Assembly (NCBI RefSeq): GCF_026262575.1
Contig: NZ_JAPKFL010000037.1
Coordinates: 1-40,061 of the forward strand
Direction of reading: 5' to 3'
DNA length: 40,061 bases
From: Streptomyces marinisediminis
GTDB lineage: Bacteria; Actinomycetota; Actinomycetes; Streptomycetales; Streptomycetaceae
Below, piece by piece: positions 14,671-23,022 of the stretch. The stretch's first letter is position 1. The number at the start of each line of letters is the position of its first letter. A program made the translations under genes and the position numbers. The notes below the pieces were generated by a model. The model worked only from the letters and a program-made list of their open reading frames with translations, did no database searches and was not told the DNA's origin.

Positions 14671-16143
14671 ATGACCGTGCACACCTCGCGCCCCCGCCCG
14701 GGTCCCCGGGCCGGCCGCGCCGGGCATGCGGCGCTCGCCGCCGTCGTCGTCATGCTGCTCGCCCTGCTCGCCTCCGGCCTGTCCGCCACGGAGGCCCGCG
14801 GTGACGTGCCGCCCGCCGACGGCTGGGACCTGGCCTGGTCCGACGACTTCGAGGGCCCCGGCGGCCAGCCCCCGGCGGCCGACCGCTGGATCATCGACCA
14901 GGGCCACTCCTACCCCGGCGGCCCGCCCAACTGGGGCACCGGGGAGATCCAGCGCTACACCGACTCCCCGGACAACCTCGCCCTCGACGGCCAGGGCAAC
15001 CTGCGCATCACCCCGCGCCGGGACGCCGCGGGCAACTGGACCTCCGCCCGCGTCGAGACGCGCCGCGCCGACTTCAAGGCACCCGAGGGCGGCACGCTGC
15101 GCATCGAGGGCCGCATCCGCGTGCCGGACGTCACCGGGCCGGCCGCGCTCGGCTACTGGTCGGCGTTCTGGGCCCTGGGCTCGCCCTACCGCGGCGAGTA
15201 CTGGAACTGGCCGAGCATCGGCGAGTTCGACATCATGGAGAACGTCAACGGCATGAACCGCGTGTGGGGCGTGCTGCACTGCGGCGTCGCGCCGGGCGGG
15301 CCGTGCGACGAGAACAACGGGCTCGGCGCGAGCCGCCCGTGCCCGGGGGCGTCGTGCCAGGCGGCGTTCCACACCTACCGCTTCGAGTGGGACCGCTCCA
15401 GCAGCCCCAGCGAGCTGCGCTGGTACGTCGACGACCAGCTCTACCACCGGCTCACCGAGGACCAGTTCGACGCCGCCACCTGGTCGGACATGACCGACCA
15501 CGCCGGTTACTTCATCCTGCTCAACGTGGCCATGGGCGGCGGCTTCCCCGACGGCGTCGCCGGGCACGCCACACCGACGGCCGCCACGGAGCCGGGCCAT
15601 TCGATGCTGGTCGACTACGTGGCCGTGTGGACCCGCGGCGGCGACGGAGACCCGGGCGACCCCGGTGAGCCCACCCCCAGCACCCGCTACCTGCGCTCCG
15701 ACGGCACGCTGGGCGAGGCGGCCCCCGGTACCACCACGGCCACGCTCGCCTCGGCCGGCGGCGCCAACTACGACGGCACCCCGCACCGACCCCGGACGTT
15801 CACCGCCACCGGCGTGACGGGACGCTACACCGGAGGCCGGACGGCGTTCGACCTCCTGGTGGACGCCGGCACCAACGTGGCCGTCGGCCAGCAGGTCCGC
15901 GTCTCCTACGACCGCACCGGCGACGGGAGCTGGGAGCGCACCGAGACCTACCGCTACTTCGCCACCGACCCCGCCCCCGGCTACGAGCACTACACCCAGG
16001 AGCGGGGCCTGCGCTCGGCCACCGGCGACCACGGCGACATGCGCGGCGGCACCGTACGCGTGGAGGTGTGGAACGCCATCGGCGACGGCCCGAGCACCCT
16101 GGCCACCGGTGACCGCTCCCTCCTCCGCCTGCCGTTCGGCTAG
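14671..16143 (+). CDS. Secreted GH16 family beta-glucanase with C-terminal accessory domain
   Basis: A 490-residue secreted glycoside hydrolase, most likely an endo-beta-1,3-glucanase (laminarinase type). Residues 1 to about 48 are a signal peptide: arginine-rich start, hydrophobic AALAAVVVMLLALLASGL, then SATEA. The GH16 domain spans about 50-325. The catalytic signature GEFDIMEN places Glu185, Asp187 and Glu190 by my count. A linker GDPGDPGEPTPS leads to a beta-rich C-terminal domain of about 155 residues beginning TRYLRSDGTLGEA, which is probably carbohydrate-binding (a CBM56-like role is possible, not confirmed). The ATG has GGAGGTG upstream. It has its own promoter and LacI-type operator and a strong terminator, so it is monocistronic and probably induced by glucan fragments. 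Confidence 0.92.
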   Translation: MTVHTSRPRPGPRAGRAGHAALAAVVVMLLALLASGLSATEARGDVPPADGWDLAWSDDFEGPGGQPPAADRWIIDQGHSYPGGPPNWGTGEIQRYTDSPDNLALDGQGNLRITPRRDAAGNWTSARVETRRADFKAPEGGTLRIEGRIRVPDVTGPAALGYWSAFWALGSPYRGEYWNWPSIGEFDIMENVNGMNRVWGVLHCGVAPGGPCDENNGLGASRPCPGASCQAAFHTYRFEWDRSSSPSELRWYVDDQLYHRLTEDQFDAATWSDMTDHAGYFILLNVAMGGGFPDGVAGHATPTAATEPGHSMLVDYVAVWTRGGDGDPGDPGEPTPSTRYLRSDGTLGEAAPGTTTATLASAGGANYDGTPHRPRTFTATGVTGRYTGGRTAFDLLVDAGTNVAVGQQVRVSYDRTGDGSWERTETYRYFATDPAPGYEHYTQERGLRSATGDHGDMRGGTVRVEVWNAIGDGPSTLATGDRSLLRLPFG

Positions 16144-16152
16144 GACCGGCCC

Positions 16153-16178
16153 GCCCGCGCGCACCCGTGCGCGCGGGC
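16153..16178 (+). terminator. Perfect 12-bp hairpin after the GH16 gene
   Basis: GCCCGCGCGCAC (16153-16164) pairs with GTGCGCGCGGGC (16167-16178) across a two-base gap, nine bases past the stop. It is a strong GC stem without a U tract. Confidence 0.75.
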
Positions 16179-16467
16179 AGCCGGACGCCCGGGGCCGCCG
16201 CCCCGGTGGCGGGAGGGCGCAGCGGCGCCCGGCACAGGGGGCGACGCCCGCTCGGTGCGCCACGGGCGGTCGGCCGCCCGGCGGGCGGTGCGGCGCCTCG
16301 GTTACGGCTCGGCCGTCCGCCGGACGCGCCACCGGCGCCGGCGGTCGGCCGCCCGGCGGACCGGCCCGGGCGGGCGCGGACGGCCCCGGGTGCGGCCCGG
16401 CACCGGTGGGTGCGGGGCGTCCGGGGGCGGGTTGGCACGCGGGAGGGGTGGGGGCGATGCTGGGGCA
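16179..16467. other. Spacer with direct repeats before the acetyltransferase gene
   Basis: No gene is recognised in this 289-base stretch (the full GH16-to-acetyltransferase gap is 324 bases). It holds a 20-base direct repeat listed separately and many GCCCGG/CCGGGC inverted fragments. The frame upstream of the acetyltransferase stays open but reads as arginine-rich low-complexity sequence. I see no clear -10/-35 pair for the acetyltransferase. Confidence 0.5.
16265..16359. repeat. 20-bp direct repeat, two copies 75 bp apart
   Basis: The same 20 bases, beginning GGCGGTCGGCC, occur at 16265-16284 and 16340-16359. The flanks are also partly alike (GCGCCAC precedes both at slightly different distances), suggesting an old local duplication. 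No link to a known element. Confidence 0.65.
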
Positions 16468-16956
16468 GTGCTGATCAGAGAAGCGACCGAAGAGGACTGG
16501 CCCGCGATCTGGGCCTTCATGGAAGGAATCGTCCGCGCGGGCGAGACCTACACCTACGACCGGGACCTCACCGCGGAGCAGGCCCGCGACTCCTGGCTCG
16601 TGCCGCCGCCCGGCCGGGCCTTCGTCGCCGTGGGGGACGACGGCGCGGTGCTCGGCACGGCGAAGGTCACGCGCAACCACGCGGGCGGGGGCTCGCACAT
16701 CGCCAACGGCAGTTACCTGGTGGCCCCCGGCCATGGCGGCCGCGGGGTGGGCCGGGCGCTCGGCGAGCACACGCTGGAGTGGGCGAAGGCGGCCGGTTTC
16801 CGGGCGATGCAGTTCAACGCCGTGGTGGAGACCAACAGCCGGGCGGTCGCGCTGTGGCGCTCGCTCGGCTTCGAGATCGTCGGGACGCTGGCGGAGGGCT
16901 TCGCCCACCCCGAGCGGGGACTCGTCGGCCTGCACATCATGTACCGGCGGCTCTGA
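16468..16956 (+). CDS. GNAT family N-acetyltransferase
   Basis: A 162-residue acetyl-CoA-dependent acetyltransferase. It opens with LIREATEEDWPAIWAFME, a standard GNAT first strand and helix. NGSYLVAPGHGGRGVGRALGEHTLEWAK near residue 90 contains the Q/RxxGxG/A acetyl-CoA pyrophosphate loop (RGVGRA). FNAVVETNSRAVALWRSLGF near residue 125 is the C-terminal GNAT motif. It is of the general phosphinothricin-acetyltransferase-like type; the substrate is not predictable. The GTG at 16468 is used because no in-frame ATG exists at the right place; a GGAGGGG lies about 20 bases upstream, which is rather far. It converges with the catalase gene over a 17-bp hairpin. Confidence 0.85.
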   Translation: MLIREATEEDWPAIWAFMEGIVRAGETYTYDRDLTAEQARDSWLVPPPGRAFVAVGDDGAVLGTAKVTRNHAGGGSHIANGSYLVAPGHGGRGVGRALGEHTLEWAKAAGFRAMQFNAVVETNSRAVALWRSLGFEIVGTLAEGFAHPERGLVGLHIMYRRL

Positions 16957-16959
16957 CGT

Positions 16960-17000
16960 CCCGCGGGCCCCGCGCCGGGCGGCGGCGCGGGGCCCGCGGG
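16960..17000. terminator. Perfect 17-bp bidirectional hairpin between acetyltransferase and catalase genes
   Basis: CCCGCGGGCCCCGCGCC (16960-16976) pairs perfectly with 16984-17000 around a seven-base loop. It starts four bases after the acetyltransferase stop and lies 32 bases from the catalase stop, so it can end both converging transcripts. Confidence 0.8.
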
Positions 17001-17032
17001 CACCGTGGATCAGCGTGGGACGTCAGCGTGGG

Positions 17033-18661
17033 TCAGCGGGTGACCACGTGGCGCTCGTTGGGCACGCAGTGCGTCATGGTCAGGCCCTCGACGTCGCGCG
17101 GCGGGTTCGAGCCGAGGTTGGCCAGCCGCTCGCGGTCCTCGTCGGTGAGGTGCTGCCCGCGCAGCGGCTCCAGCTTGGCCACGTCCTGCGGGCCGATGCC
17201 GAGCCCCTCGCCCACGCGCAGCCCGAGGTCGTTGTCCACCAGCAGGAAGTGCCACACCATGCGCTCCTGCACCGCCCGGTCGCACTGGCCGATCAGGGTG
17301 ACGAAGTTGGTGACCAGGTCGTCGCGCTCCCAGTCCTCCATCATGGCGTAGCGCTGCCCGGCCTGGAGGTAGTCGTTGGTGCGCTCGATGCGCTTGCGGG
17401 TGAGCCGCCCGTTGATCTGCGGCCCCTGCTCGTCGTGCGAGGGCTCCACGTCTTCGCGCAGGCCGCCGGTGAGGGAGGGCTCGTAGTTGACGGCGGGGTC
17501 GGCCCCGCTGCTGTCCACGTGGTACGTCATCGCACCGTCGCGCTGGTTGGTGCGCACCTGCGCGTTCTTCGCCTGGTTCACCGGGAGCTGGAGGTAGTTC
17601 GGGCCGACCCGGTGGCGCTGGGTGTCGCTGTAGGAGAAGGTGCGGCCGACGAGCATCTTGTCGTCGGAGAAGTCCAGGCCGTCCACCAGGACGCCGGTGC
17701 CGAAGGAGATCTGCTCGTTCTCGGCGAAGTAGTTCTCCGGCATCCGGTTCAGCACCATGCGGCCCACGGGCTTGGGCGGGAACTCCTGCTCCGGCCAGAC
17801 CTTGGTGTCGTCCAGCGGGTCGAAGTCCAGCTCCGGGTGCTCGTGGTCGTCCATCATCTGCACGACCAGCTCCCACTCGGGGTGGTCGCCCCGGGCGACG
17901 GCCTCGTACAGATCCTTGGTCGCGTGGCCGAGCGCGTCCGCCTGGACGTTGGCCGCGTCCTCCTCGGTCATGCTGCGCACGCCCTGCTTGGGCAGCCAGT
18001 GGTACTTCACCAGCCTGGTGTGGCCGTCCGCGGTGACCCACTTGTAGGTGTTCACCCCGAAGCCCTGCATGTGCCGGTAGTCGGCCGGGATGCCGCGCGG
18101 GCTGAAGAGGTTGACGAGCATGTGCATGCTCTCGGGCGTCTGCGACATGAAGTCGAAGATTCGGCGCGGCTGCTGCTCGAAGGTGACCGGGTCGGGCTTG
18201 AGGGCGTGGATGACGTCGGGGAACTTGATCGCGTCCCGGATGAAGAAGACGGCGAGGTTGTTGCCGACGAGGTCCCAGTTGCCGTCCTCGGTGTAGAACT
18301 TCACCGCGAAGCCGCGCGGGTCGCGGGCGGCCTCGGAGGAGTCCCGGCCGCCGATGACGGTGGAGAAGCGGACGGCCACGTCGGTGCGCTTGCCGGCCTC
18401 CTGGAACAGCTTGGCCCGGGTGAAGCGGTCGATCGGCTCGTCGCCCCACTTGCCGTACGCCTCGAAGTAGCCGTAGGCGGTCACGCCGCGTGCGTGCACC
18501 ACGCGCTCGGGGATGCGCTCGCGGTCGAAGTGGCTGATCTTCTCCAGGAACTGGTAGTTCTCCAGCGTGGCCGGACCACGGGAGCCGACTGTGCGCTGGT
18601 TCTGGTTGTCGTGGACGGGGTGGCCCTGCCGGTTGGTGAGCACCGGGCGGTCGTCGGTCAC
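17033..18661 (-). CDS. katA: Monofunctional haem catalase
   Basis: A 542-residue catalase that splits hydrogen peroxide into water and oxygen in the cytoplasm. The distal histidine is His56 in ERVVHARG, and the distal asparagine lies in VGNNLAVFFIRD near residue 135. The proximal haem ligand region is GRTFSYSDTQRHRVG. The VLTNRQGHPVHDNQNQRT start is typical of small-subunit (clade 3) catalases; the protein is somewhat longer than the usual 480-500 residues. The GTG at 18661 has AGGAGT about ten bases upstream and fits the family start; upstream sequence in frame looks non-coding. GGGTAC lies about 55 bases upstream on the minus strand and could be a SigB-class -10. No catalase repressor gene (Fur/CatR-type) is adjacent. 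Confidence 0.93.
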   Translation of the reverse strand: MTDDRPVLTNRQGHPVHDNQNQRTVGSRGPATLENYQFLEKISHFDRERIPERVVHARGVTAYGYFEAYGKWGDEPIDRFTRAKLFQEAGKRTDVAVRFSTVIGGRDSSEAARDPRGFAVKFYTEDGNWDLVGNNLAVFFIRDAIKFPDVIHALKPDPVTFEQQPRRIFDFMSQTPESMHMLVNLFSPRGIPADYRHMQGFGVNTYKWVTADGHTRLVKYHWLPKQGVRSMTEEDAANVQADALGHATKDLYEAVARGDHPEWELVVQMMDDHEHPELDFDPLDDTKVWPEQEFPPKPVGRMVLNRMPENYFAENEQISFGTGVLVDGLDFSDDKMLVGRTFSYSDTQRHRVGPNYLQLPVNQAKNAQVRTNQRDGAMTYHVDSSGADPAVNYEPSLTGGLREDVEPSHDEQGPQINGRLTRKRIERTNDYLQAGQRYAMMEDWERDDLVTNFVTLIGQCDRAVQERMVWHFLLVDNDLGLRVGEGLGIGPQDVAKLEPLRGQHLTDEDRERLANLGSNPPRDVEGLTMTHCVPNERHVVTR

Positions 18662-18716
18662 GGTCCTGCACTCCTTGCGTCGCTGAGCGGGTCGGGCATG
18701 GCTCCGACCCGTCGCT

Positions 18717-18722
18717 GTACCC
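18717..18722 (-). promoter_or_regulatory. Possible SigB-class -10 of the catalase gene
   Basis: The minus strand reads GGGTAC here, as in the sigma gene promoter. A -35 is not clear: GGTA stands 16 bases upstream, where GNNT would be expected. Stress-sigma control of catalase is known in Streptomyces, so this is worth noting but weak. Confidence 0.25.
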
Positions 18723-18756
18723 ACTTACGCCCGGTTCGTACCTCCGGATGCGGCAA

Positions 18757-19341
18757 TCAGGTGGCCGTGAGTTCCGCGAGCGCCGCGCGCGCCTCACCGG
18801 CCAGCGGTGCGTGACCGGCGGCCGCCCGCAGCACCGGCACCGCCCGGACGTCGCCCAGGACCCCCAGGCCCGCCACGCAGGCGCGGGCGACGGGCCAGTG
18901 GTGCGCGGGCCCGGCCAGCAGCCGGGTCAGCAGCGCGGTGAGGGTCGGCACGGCCTGCGGTGCGCGCAGCTCGGCCAGGAGCCGCACGGGGTGCAGGGCG
19001 TAGGCGGTGCGCAGCTCGTTGGCGGCGAGCGCGGCGGCGGCCCGGGCCGTGCGGGGGTCGCCCAGGCGCAGCAGCGCGGCCGCGGCGCTCTCCCCCCGGG
19101 CCGGGTCGCGGTAGTTGAGCAGGAACACCAGCGTCTCGAAGGCGCGGCGGTCACCGGCGTCGGCGAGCGCGCAGGCGGCCAGCTCGCGGGCCCACAGGGG
19201 GCGGCCGGGCGCCGTGAGCGTCGCGGCGAGTTCGTCGCGGGCGGCGGGGGTCCGCGCGGCGGCGAGGGCGAGCAGGCGGCCCGCCTCCCCTTGCTCGTGC
19301 GCGGGGGCGCGCGCGGCGATGCGCTCCAGCCGACCGTCCAT
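18757..19341 (-). CDS. HEAT-repeat-like helical protein
   Basis: A 194-residue all-helical protein rich in alanine, leucine and arginine. Repeats of about 30 residues can be seen, for example LWARELAACALADAGDRRAF, SAAAALLRLGDPRTARAAA and CVAGLGVLGDVRAVPVLRAA. The pattern of paired helices with D-R/A-A-V-P-L turns matches HEAT or PBS-lyase-type repeats, usually protein-binding scaffolds. No catalytic residues or targeting signals are seen. The ATG at 19341 is chosen for GGGGAGG nine bases upstream; in-frame sequence before it is low complexity. It lies 95 bases upstream of the catalase gene on the same strand. Read-through into catalase is possible, but the gap also holds a promoter-like GGGTAC. 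Function unknown. Confidence 0.75.
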   Translation of the reverse strand: MDGRLERIAARAPAHEQGEAGRLLALAAARTPAARDELAATLTAPGRPLWARELAACALADAGDRRAFETLVFLLNYRDPARGESAAAALLRLGDPRTARAAAALAANELRTAYALHPVRLLAELRAPQAVPTLTALLTRLLAGPAHHWPVARACVAGLGVLGDVRAVPVLRAAAGHAPLAGEARAALAELTAT

Positions 19342-19865
19342 GCCGGGTGCCTCCCCACTCCCGGGCCCGCCCGAAACCACCGCCCGGCCCCGGGCCACCC
19401 GAGCCAGCGGGCCGCGCGGGCCCCCGGGCCGCACCGACCGCGCGGGCCGTCCGGGCCGCGCGGGCCGTCCGGGCCGCGCGGGCCCGCCGCGCTGCCCGCC
19501 CGAGGCCGCCGGCGCGCCGCGCGCCACGGCGGCGGAACCGCCGGCGCACCGGGCGGCCCCGGCAGCGGCGGAGCGGACGGCCACCGTGGCGCGGGACACA
19601 GCGGCGAGGGGGTGGCGTTCTTGTTACCGGCCGGTTAGCCTGCTCATCAGAGCGGGACACCCGCTCAGGCGGTCTGGTGACGCAGCCGCCGAGAGTGCAA
19701 AGCGGTTCAGCGACACGTGCACGGCACGACGCGACGACGCGGCCCCGGGCAGGGCCGTCGCCGTTCCTGACACCAGTGCGACCAGCGACGCCCGCACGGC
19801 GGACCACACCCCGTGGGCGGCGGTCAGCACCCTCCCTGCCAAGTCGTCACCCCTGGAGTCCCGTG
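19342..19865. other. Divergent promoter region before the ethylmalonyl-CoA pathway block
   Basis: 524 bases without a recognised gene. The left half is low-complexity GGGCCG-rich sequence with the tandem repeat at 19443-19478. The right half is less biased and should carry the dehydrogenase promoter; TAGCCT at 19636-19641 is a possible -10 but I see no matching -35. A TGACACCAGTGCGA stretch at 19768-19781 resembles, with a one-base deletion, the reverse complement of the ccr operator repeat. Confidence 0.45.
19443..19478. repeat. 18-bp tandem repeat, two perfect copies
   Basis: CGGGCCGTCCGGGCCGCG occurs at 19443-19460 and 19461-19478, followed by a partial third copy beginning CGGGCC. It is an intergenic minisatellite-like sequence and may vary in copy number. 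Confidence 0.75.
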
Positions 19866-21650
19866 ATGGACCGTCCCTCCCTCAGCACAGTGGCCGTCGT
19901 CGGCCTCGGCACGATGGGCACCGGAATCGTCGAAGTCCTCACCCGCGCGGGCCGCGAGGTCATCGGCGTCGACGTCAGCGACGAGGCGGCCCGGCACGCC
20001 GTCCGCGCGCTGGAGGCCACCACCGCCCGCGCCGTGGCGCGGGAGAAGATGACCGAGCGGGAACGCACCGACGTCCTGGCCCGCTTCCGCACGTTCTCCG
20101 ACCTGCGGGCGGTGGCCGAGGCCGGGCTCGTCATCGAGGTCGTGCCCGAGGACTACGCGCTCAAGCACGCGGTGATCCGGGCGCTGGACGACATCGTGCG
20201 GCCCACCGCCGTCGTGGCCACCGGCACGAACGCGCTGTCGGTCACCCGGCTGGCCGCCGACTCCGCCCACCCCGAACGCGTGGTCGGGCTGCACTTCTTC
20301 AACCCGGCGCCCGCGATGAGGCTCGTCGAGGTGGTCTCCTCGGTGCTCACCGCCCCCGACGCCGTCGAGGCGGTGACCGAACTCGTCCACGAGCTCGGCA
20401 AGGAGCCGATCCGTGCCGGGGACCGGCCCGGCTTCGTGGCCGACGGGCTGCTGTTCGGCTATCTCAACCAGGCCGCCGCCATGTACGAGGCGCGGTACGC
20501 CACGCGCGAGGACATCGACGCGGCGATGAGGCTGGGCGCGGGCCTGCCCATGGGGCCGCTCGAACTGCTCGACCTCATCGGCGTCGACACCGCCCGCACC
20601 GTGCTGGAGGCGATGTACGCCGAGTCCCACGACCGGCTGCACGCGCCCGCGCCGATCCTCGGCCAGCTCAGCCGCGCGGGGCTGACCGGCCGCAAGGCCG
20701 GCCGCGGCTTCTACACCTACGACGCGCCCGGCTCGGCCACCACGGTGCCCGACGCGCTCACCCCGGCCGCCGACGCCGGTCAGGGCACCGCGCGCGAGGT
20801 GCGCGCGGTCGGCGTCGCCGGGTCGGGCACGATGGCCAGCGGCATCGCGGAGGTCTTCGCCAAGGCCGGGTACGCCGTCACGCTCGTCGCACGCAGCCGG
20901 GAGAAGGCCGAGCGGGCCGCCGCGCGCATCGCCGCGTCCCTGGACCGCTCGGTGCGCAAGGGGCGGCTCAGCCAGGAGGACCGGGACGCCGTGCTCGCAC
21001 GGGTCACCCCCGCCGACACCCTGGAGGCGCTGGCCGAGGTGGACCTGGCGGTGGAGGCCGTCGCCGAGGACCTCGCCGTCAAGCAGGAGCTGTTCGGCAC
21101 GCTGGACCGCGTCTGCAAGCCCGGCGCCGTCCTGGCCACGACCACCTCCTCGCTGCCCGTGGTCGCCTGCGCCCGGGCCACCGGCCGCCCGCGGGACGTC
21201 GTCGGCATGCACTTCTTCAACCCGGCCCCCGCCATGAAACTCGTCGAGGTCGTCCGCACGGTGCTGACCGGGGACGACGCGCACGCCACGGTCCGCGCGG
21301 TGTGCGCCCGCGTCCGCAAGCACCCGGTGGACTGCGGCGACCGCGCGGGCTTCATCGTCAACGCCCTGCTCTTCCCGTACCTGAACAACGCGGTGAAGAT
21401 GCTGGAGGAGCACTACGCGACGCTGGACGACATCGACGCGGCGATGAAGCTGGGCGGCGGCTACCCGATGGGCCCCTTCGAGCTGCTGGACGTCGTCGGG
21501 CTCGACGTCTCCCTGGCCATCGAGCAGGTGCTGTACAGCGAGTTCCGCGAGCCGGGGCTGGCCCCCGCGCCGCTGCTGGAGCACCTGGTCGCGGCCGGGT
21601 GCCTGGGCCGCAAGTCCGGGCGCGGGTTCCGCGAGTACGCCCGTCGGTGA
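19866..21650 (+). CDS. Tandem two-domain 3-hydroxyacyl-CoA dehydrogenase
   Basis: A 594-residue protein built from two homologous 3-hydroxyacyl-CoA dehydrogenase units. Unit one has the NAD-binding loop AVVGLGTMGTGIVEV near residue 10 and the catalytic histidine in LHFFNPAPAMRLVEVV. Unit two has GVAGSGTMASGIAEV near residue 318 and MHFFNPAPAMKLVEVV. Each unit keeps its C-terminal dimerisation domain, so both sites look active and the protein is an internal duplication. It probably interconverts acetoacetyl-CoA and 3-hydroxybutyryl-CoA, leading to the crotonyl-CoA used by Ccr. The ATG at 19866 has GGAG seven bases upstream; a GTG immediately before it is an alternative. A TetR gene follows in the same direction. 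The S. coelicolor counterpart, from memory, is SCO6475. Confidence 0.9.
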   Translation: MDRPSLSTVAVVGLGTMGTGIVEVLTRAGREVIGVDVSDEAARHAVRALEATTARAVAREKMTERERTDVLARFRTFSDLRAVAEAGLVIEVVPEDYALKHAVIRALDDIVRPTAVVATGTNALSVTRLAADSAHPERVVGLHFFNPAPAMRLVEVVSSVLTAPDAVEAVTELVHELGKEPIRAGDRPGFVADGLLFGYLNQAAAMYEARYATREDIDAAMRLGAGLPMGPLELLDLIGVDTARTVLEAMYAESHDRLHAPAPILGQLSRAGLTGRKAGRGFYTYDAPGSATTVPDALTPAADAGQGTAREVRAVGVAGSGTMASGIAEVFAKAGYAVTLVARSREKAERAAARIAASLDRSVRKGRLSQEDRDAVLARVTPADTLEALAEVDLAVEAVAEDLAVKQELFGTLDRVCKPGAVLATTTSSLPVVACARATGRPRDVVGMHFFNPAPAMKLVEVVRTVLTGDDAHATVRAVCARVRKHPVDCGDRAGFIVNALLFPYLNNAVKMLEEHYATLDDIDAAMKLGGGYPMGPFELLDVVGLDVSLAIEQVLYSEFREPGLAPAPLLEHLVAAGCLGRKSGRGFREYARR

Positions 21651-21723
21651 GCGCTCCCACGGGGTGGGGCGGGTTGCTGGAGCCTTCCTCCGGTGGCCCG
21701 TCTCCCCCGCACCGCGGCCCGTG

Positions 21724-21729
21724 TAACGT
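21724..21729 (+). promoter_or_regulatory. -10 element for a leaderless TetR transcript
   Basis: TAACGT fits TANNNT and ends seven bases before the ATG at 21737. There is no Shine-Dalgarno site in front of that ATG. Together these indicate a transcript that starts at or next to the start codon. Confidence 0.5.
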
Positions 21730-21736
21730 TCCCCAC

Positions 21737-22525
21737 ATGTCGCAGCCCGCCAAGCCCTCCCCTACACCTGCTCGCAGCTCCGCGTCCTCCCAGCGCCTGA
21801 AGATGCGCCGGGAACTCGCGGCCGCGGCGATGGAGCTGTTCGCGAGCAAGGGGTACGAGGAGACGACGGTCGACGAGATCGCGGCCGCGGCGGGCGTGGC
21901 CCGGCGGACCTTCTTCCGCCACTTCCGCTCCAAGGAAGAGGCCATCTTCCCCGACCACGACGACACCCTGGAGCGGGCGAAGGCGGTCCTGGAGGCCGCT
22001 CCGCCGCACGAGCACCCGCTGGACACGGTGTGCCGGGGCATCAAGGAGGTCATGCGGATGTACGCGGCCTCCCCGGCCGGGAGCGTCGAGCGCTACAAGC
22101 TGACGCGGCAGGTCCCGGCGCTGCGCGAGCGCGAGATCGCCTCGGTCGCGCGGTACGAGCGGCTGTTCACCCGCTACCTGCTGGGGCACTTCGACGAGGC
22201 CGCGCACCGGGACGGCGACGACGATCCGCTGCTCGCCGAGGTCGCGGCGTCGGCGGTCGTCACCGCGCACAACCACGTGCTGCGGCGCTGGCTGCGCTCG
22301 GGCGCGCGCGGCGACGTCGAGGGCCAGCTCGACCGGGCGTTCTCCATCGTGCGCTCCACGTTCGGCACCGGCTTCGGCGCCCGCTCCACGGCGCTGGGCG
22401 GCGCCCCGGGCACGAGCGCCGCTCCGGCCGCCTCCGCGCAGGGCGACGTCCTGGTGACGGTCGCCCGCACCGACACCCCGCTGCCGCAGATCATGCGCAC
22501 GATCGAACGCGCGCTGCGCGCGTAA
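21737..22525 (+). CDS. TetR-family transcriptional regulator of the ethylmalonyl-CoA block
   Basis: A 262-residue DNA-binding regulator. The N-terminal helix-turn-helix spans about residues 24-75 (AAMELFASKGYEETTVDEIA, then AAGVARRTFFRHFRSKEEAI). The rest is a helical ligand-binding domain with a longer, low-complexity tail. Lying between the 3-hydroxyacyl-CoA dehydrogenase and ccr, it is the obvious candidate to control both. Its likely target is the pair of TGGCACTG(G/C)GTGTC sites over the ccr promoter, and the effector may be a pathway acyl-CoA. A TetR-type protein (CcrR) regulating ccr is known in Methylobacterium, but orthology is not claimed. The start is leaderless by appearance. The stop TAA is followed by a 660-base spacer. 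Confidence 0.9.
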   Translation: MSQPAKPSPTPARSSASSQRLKMRRELAAAAMELFASKGYEETTVDEIAAAAGVARRTFFRHFRSKEEAIFPDHDDTLERAKAVLEAAPPHEHPLDTVCRGIKEVMRMYAASPAGSVERYKLTRQVPALREREIASVARYERLFTRYLLGHFDEAAHRDGDDDPLLAEVAASAVVTAHNHVLRRWLRSGARGDVEGQLDRAFSIVRSTFGTGFGARSTALGGAPGTSAAPAASAQGDVLVTVARTDTPLPQIMRTIERALRA

Positions 22526-22985
22526 CCCCCGCGCCGGGCCCCGGGCGCCCGCGCCCCTCGCCGGGACCGGGTGCCGCGTCCCGCCCGACCGGCGGCGCGC
22601 TCCGGCTCCTGGGCCCGCCTCCGCCTGCGGCACCGCGGACGGCCGCGCGGCGGCCCCGGCCCCGCGCCCGGCGCCTCCGGTCCCGCGCCCGCCGAGCCGC
22701 GCCCTTCGCCGGCGTCCGGCAGGGCCGCCCCGGCCCCGGACCGCTGCCCGGACCCGCTCGCCCCGCCCGGCCCGCGGCGCGGGCGCGCCGCGGGCCGCCG
22801 TACGCGAGCACCGCGCACCTCCCGGCACCTCCCCGCGCCCCGCGGCCCGGCACGCCCACGCCCCCGCGTTGACCGGCCGCCGCCCGCGAGGCGGCCCGCC
22901 CGTGGAGCCCCGCCCGGCCCCCGGGGGAAGCGTTCGGCCGGTGTCTCCGTGCGGTGACGGGCGGATGACGGGAGCGGAAAAACAA
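22526..22985. other. Gene-less GC-rich spacer upstream of the ccr promoter
   Basis: About 450 bases of C-rich low-complexity sequence between the TetR stop and the ccr promoter. I see no conserved frame, RNA gene or clear hairpin family. It ends abruptly at a more balanced stretch (from about 22970) that carries the ccr control sites. Confidence 0.5.
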
Positions 22986-23022
22986 CTGGCACTGGGTGTC
23001 TTGTCGGCTGGCACTGCGTGTC
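22986..23022. promoter_or_regulatory. Tandem operator repeats over the ccr promoter
   Basis: CTGGCACTGGGTGTC (22986-23000) and CTGGCACTGCGTGTC (23008-23022) are near-identical direct repeats 22 bases apart, about two helical turns. Each is also a partial palindrome: TGGCAC and GTGTC(A) flank a three-base centre. The second copy lies between the -35 and -10 of the ccr promoter. They are very likely regulator sites, with the neighbouring TetR protein the first candidate. Confidence 0.7.

Noticed and set aside
16255..16467. N-terminal extension of the acetyltransferase
   Set aside because: The frame is open but contains the 20-bp direct repeats and low-complexity arginine-rich sequence; the GNAT fold begins at the GTG at 16468.
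14635..16935. Minus-strand open frame of 766 codons across the GH16 and acetyltransferase genes
   Set aside because: It runs through two well-supported genes and a hairpin terminator; its translation is low-complexity.
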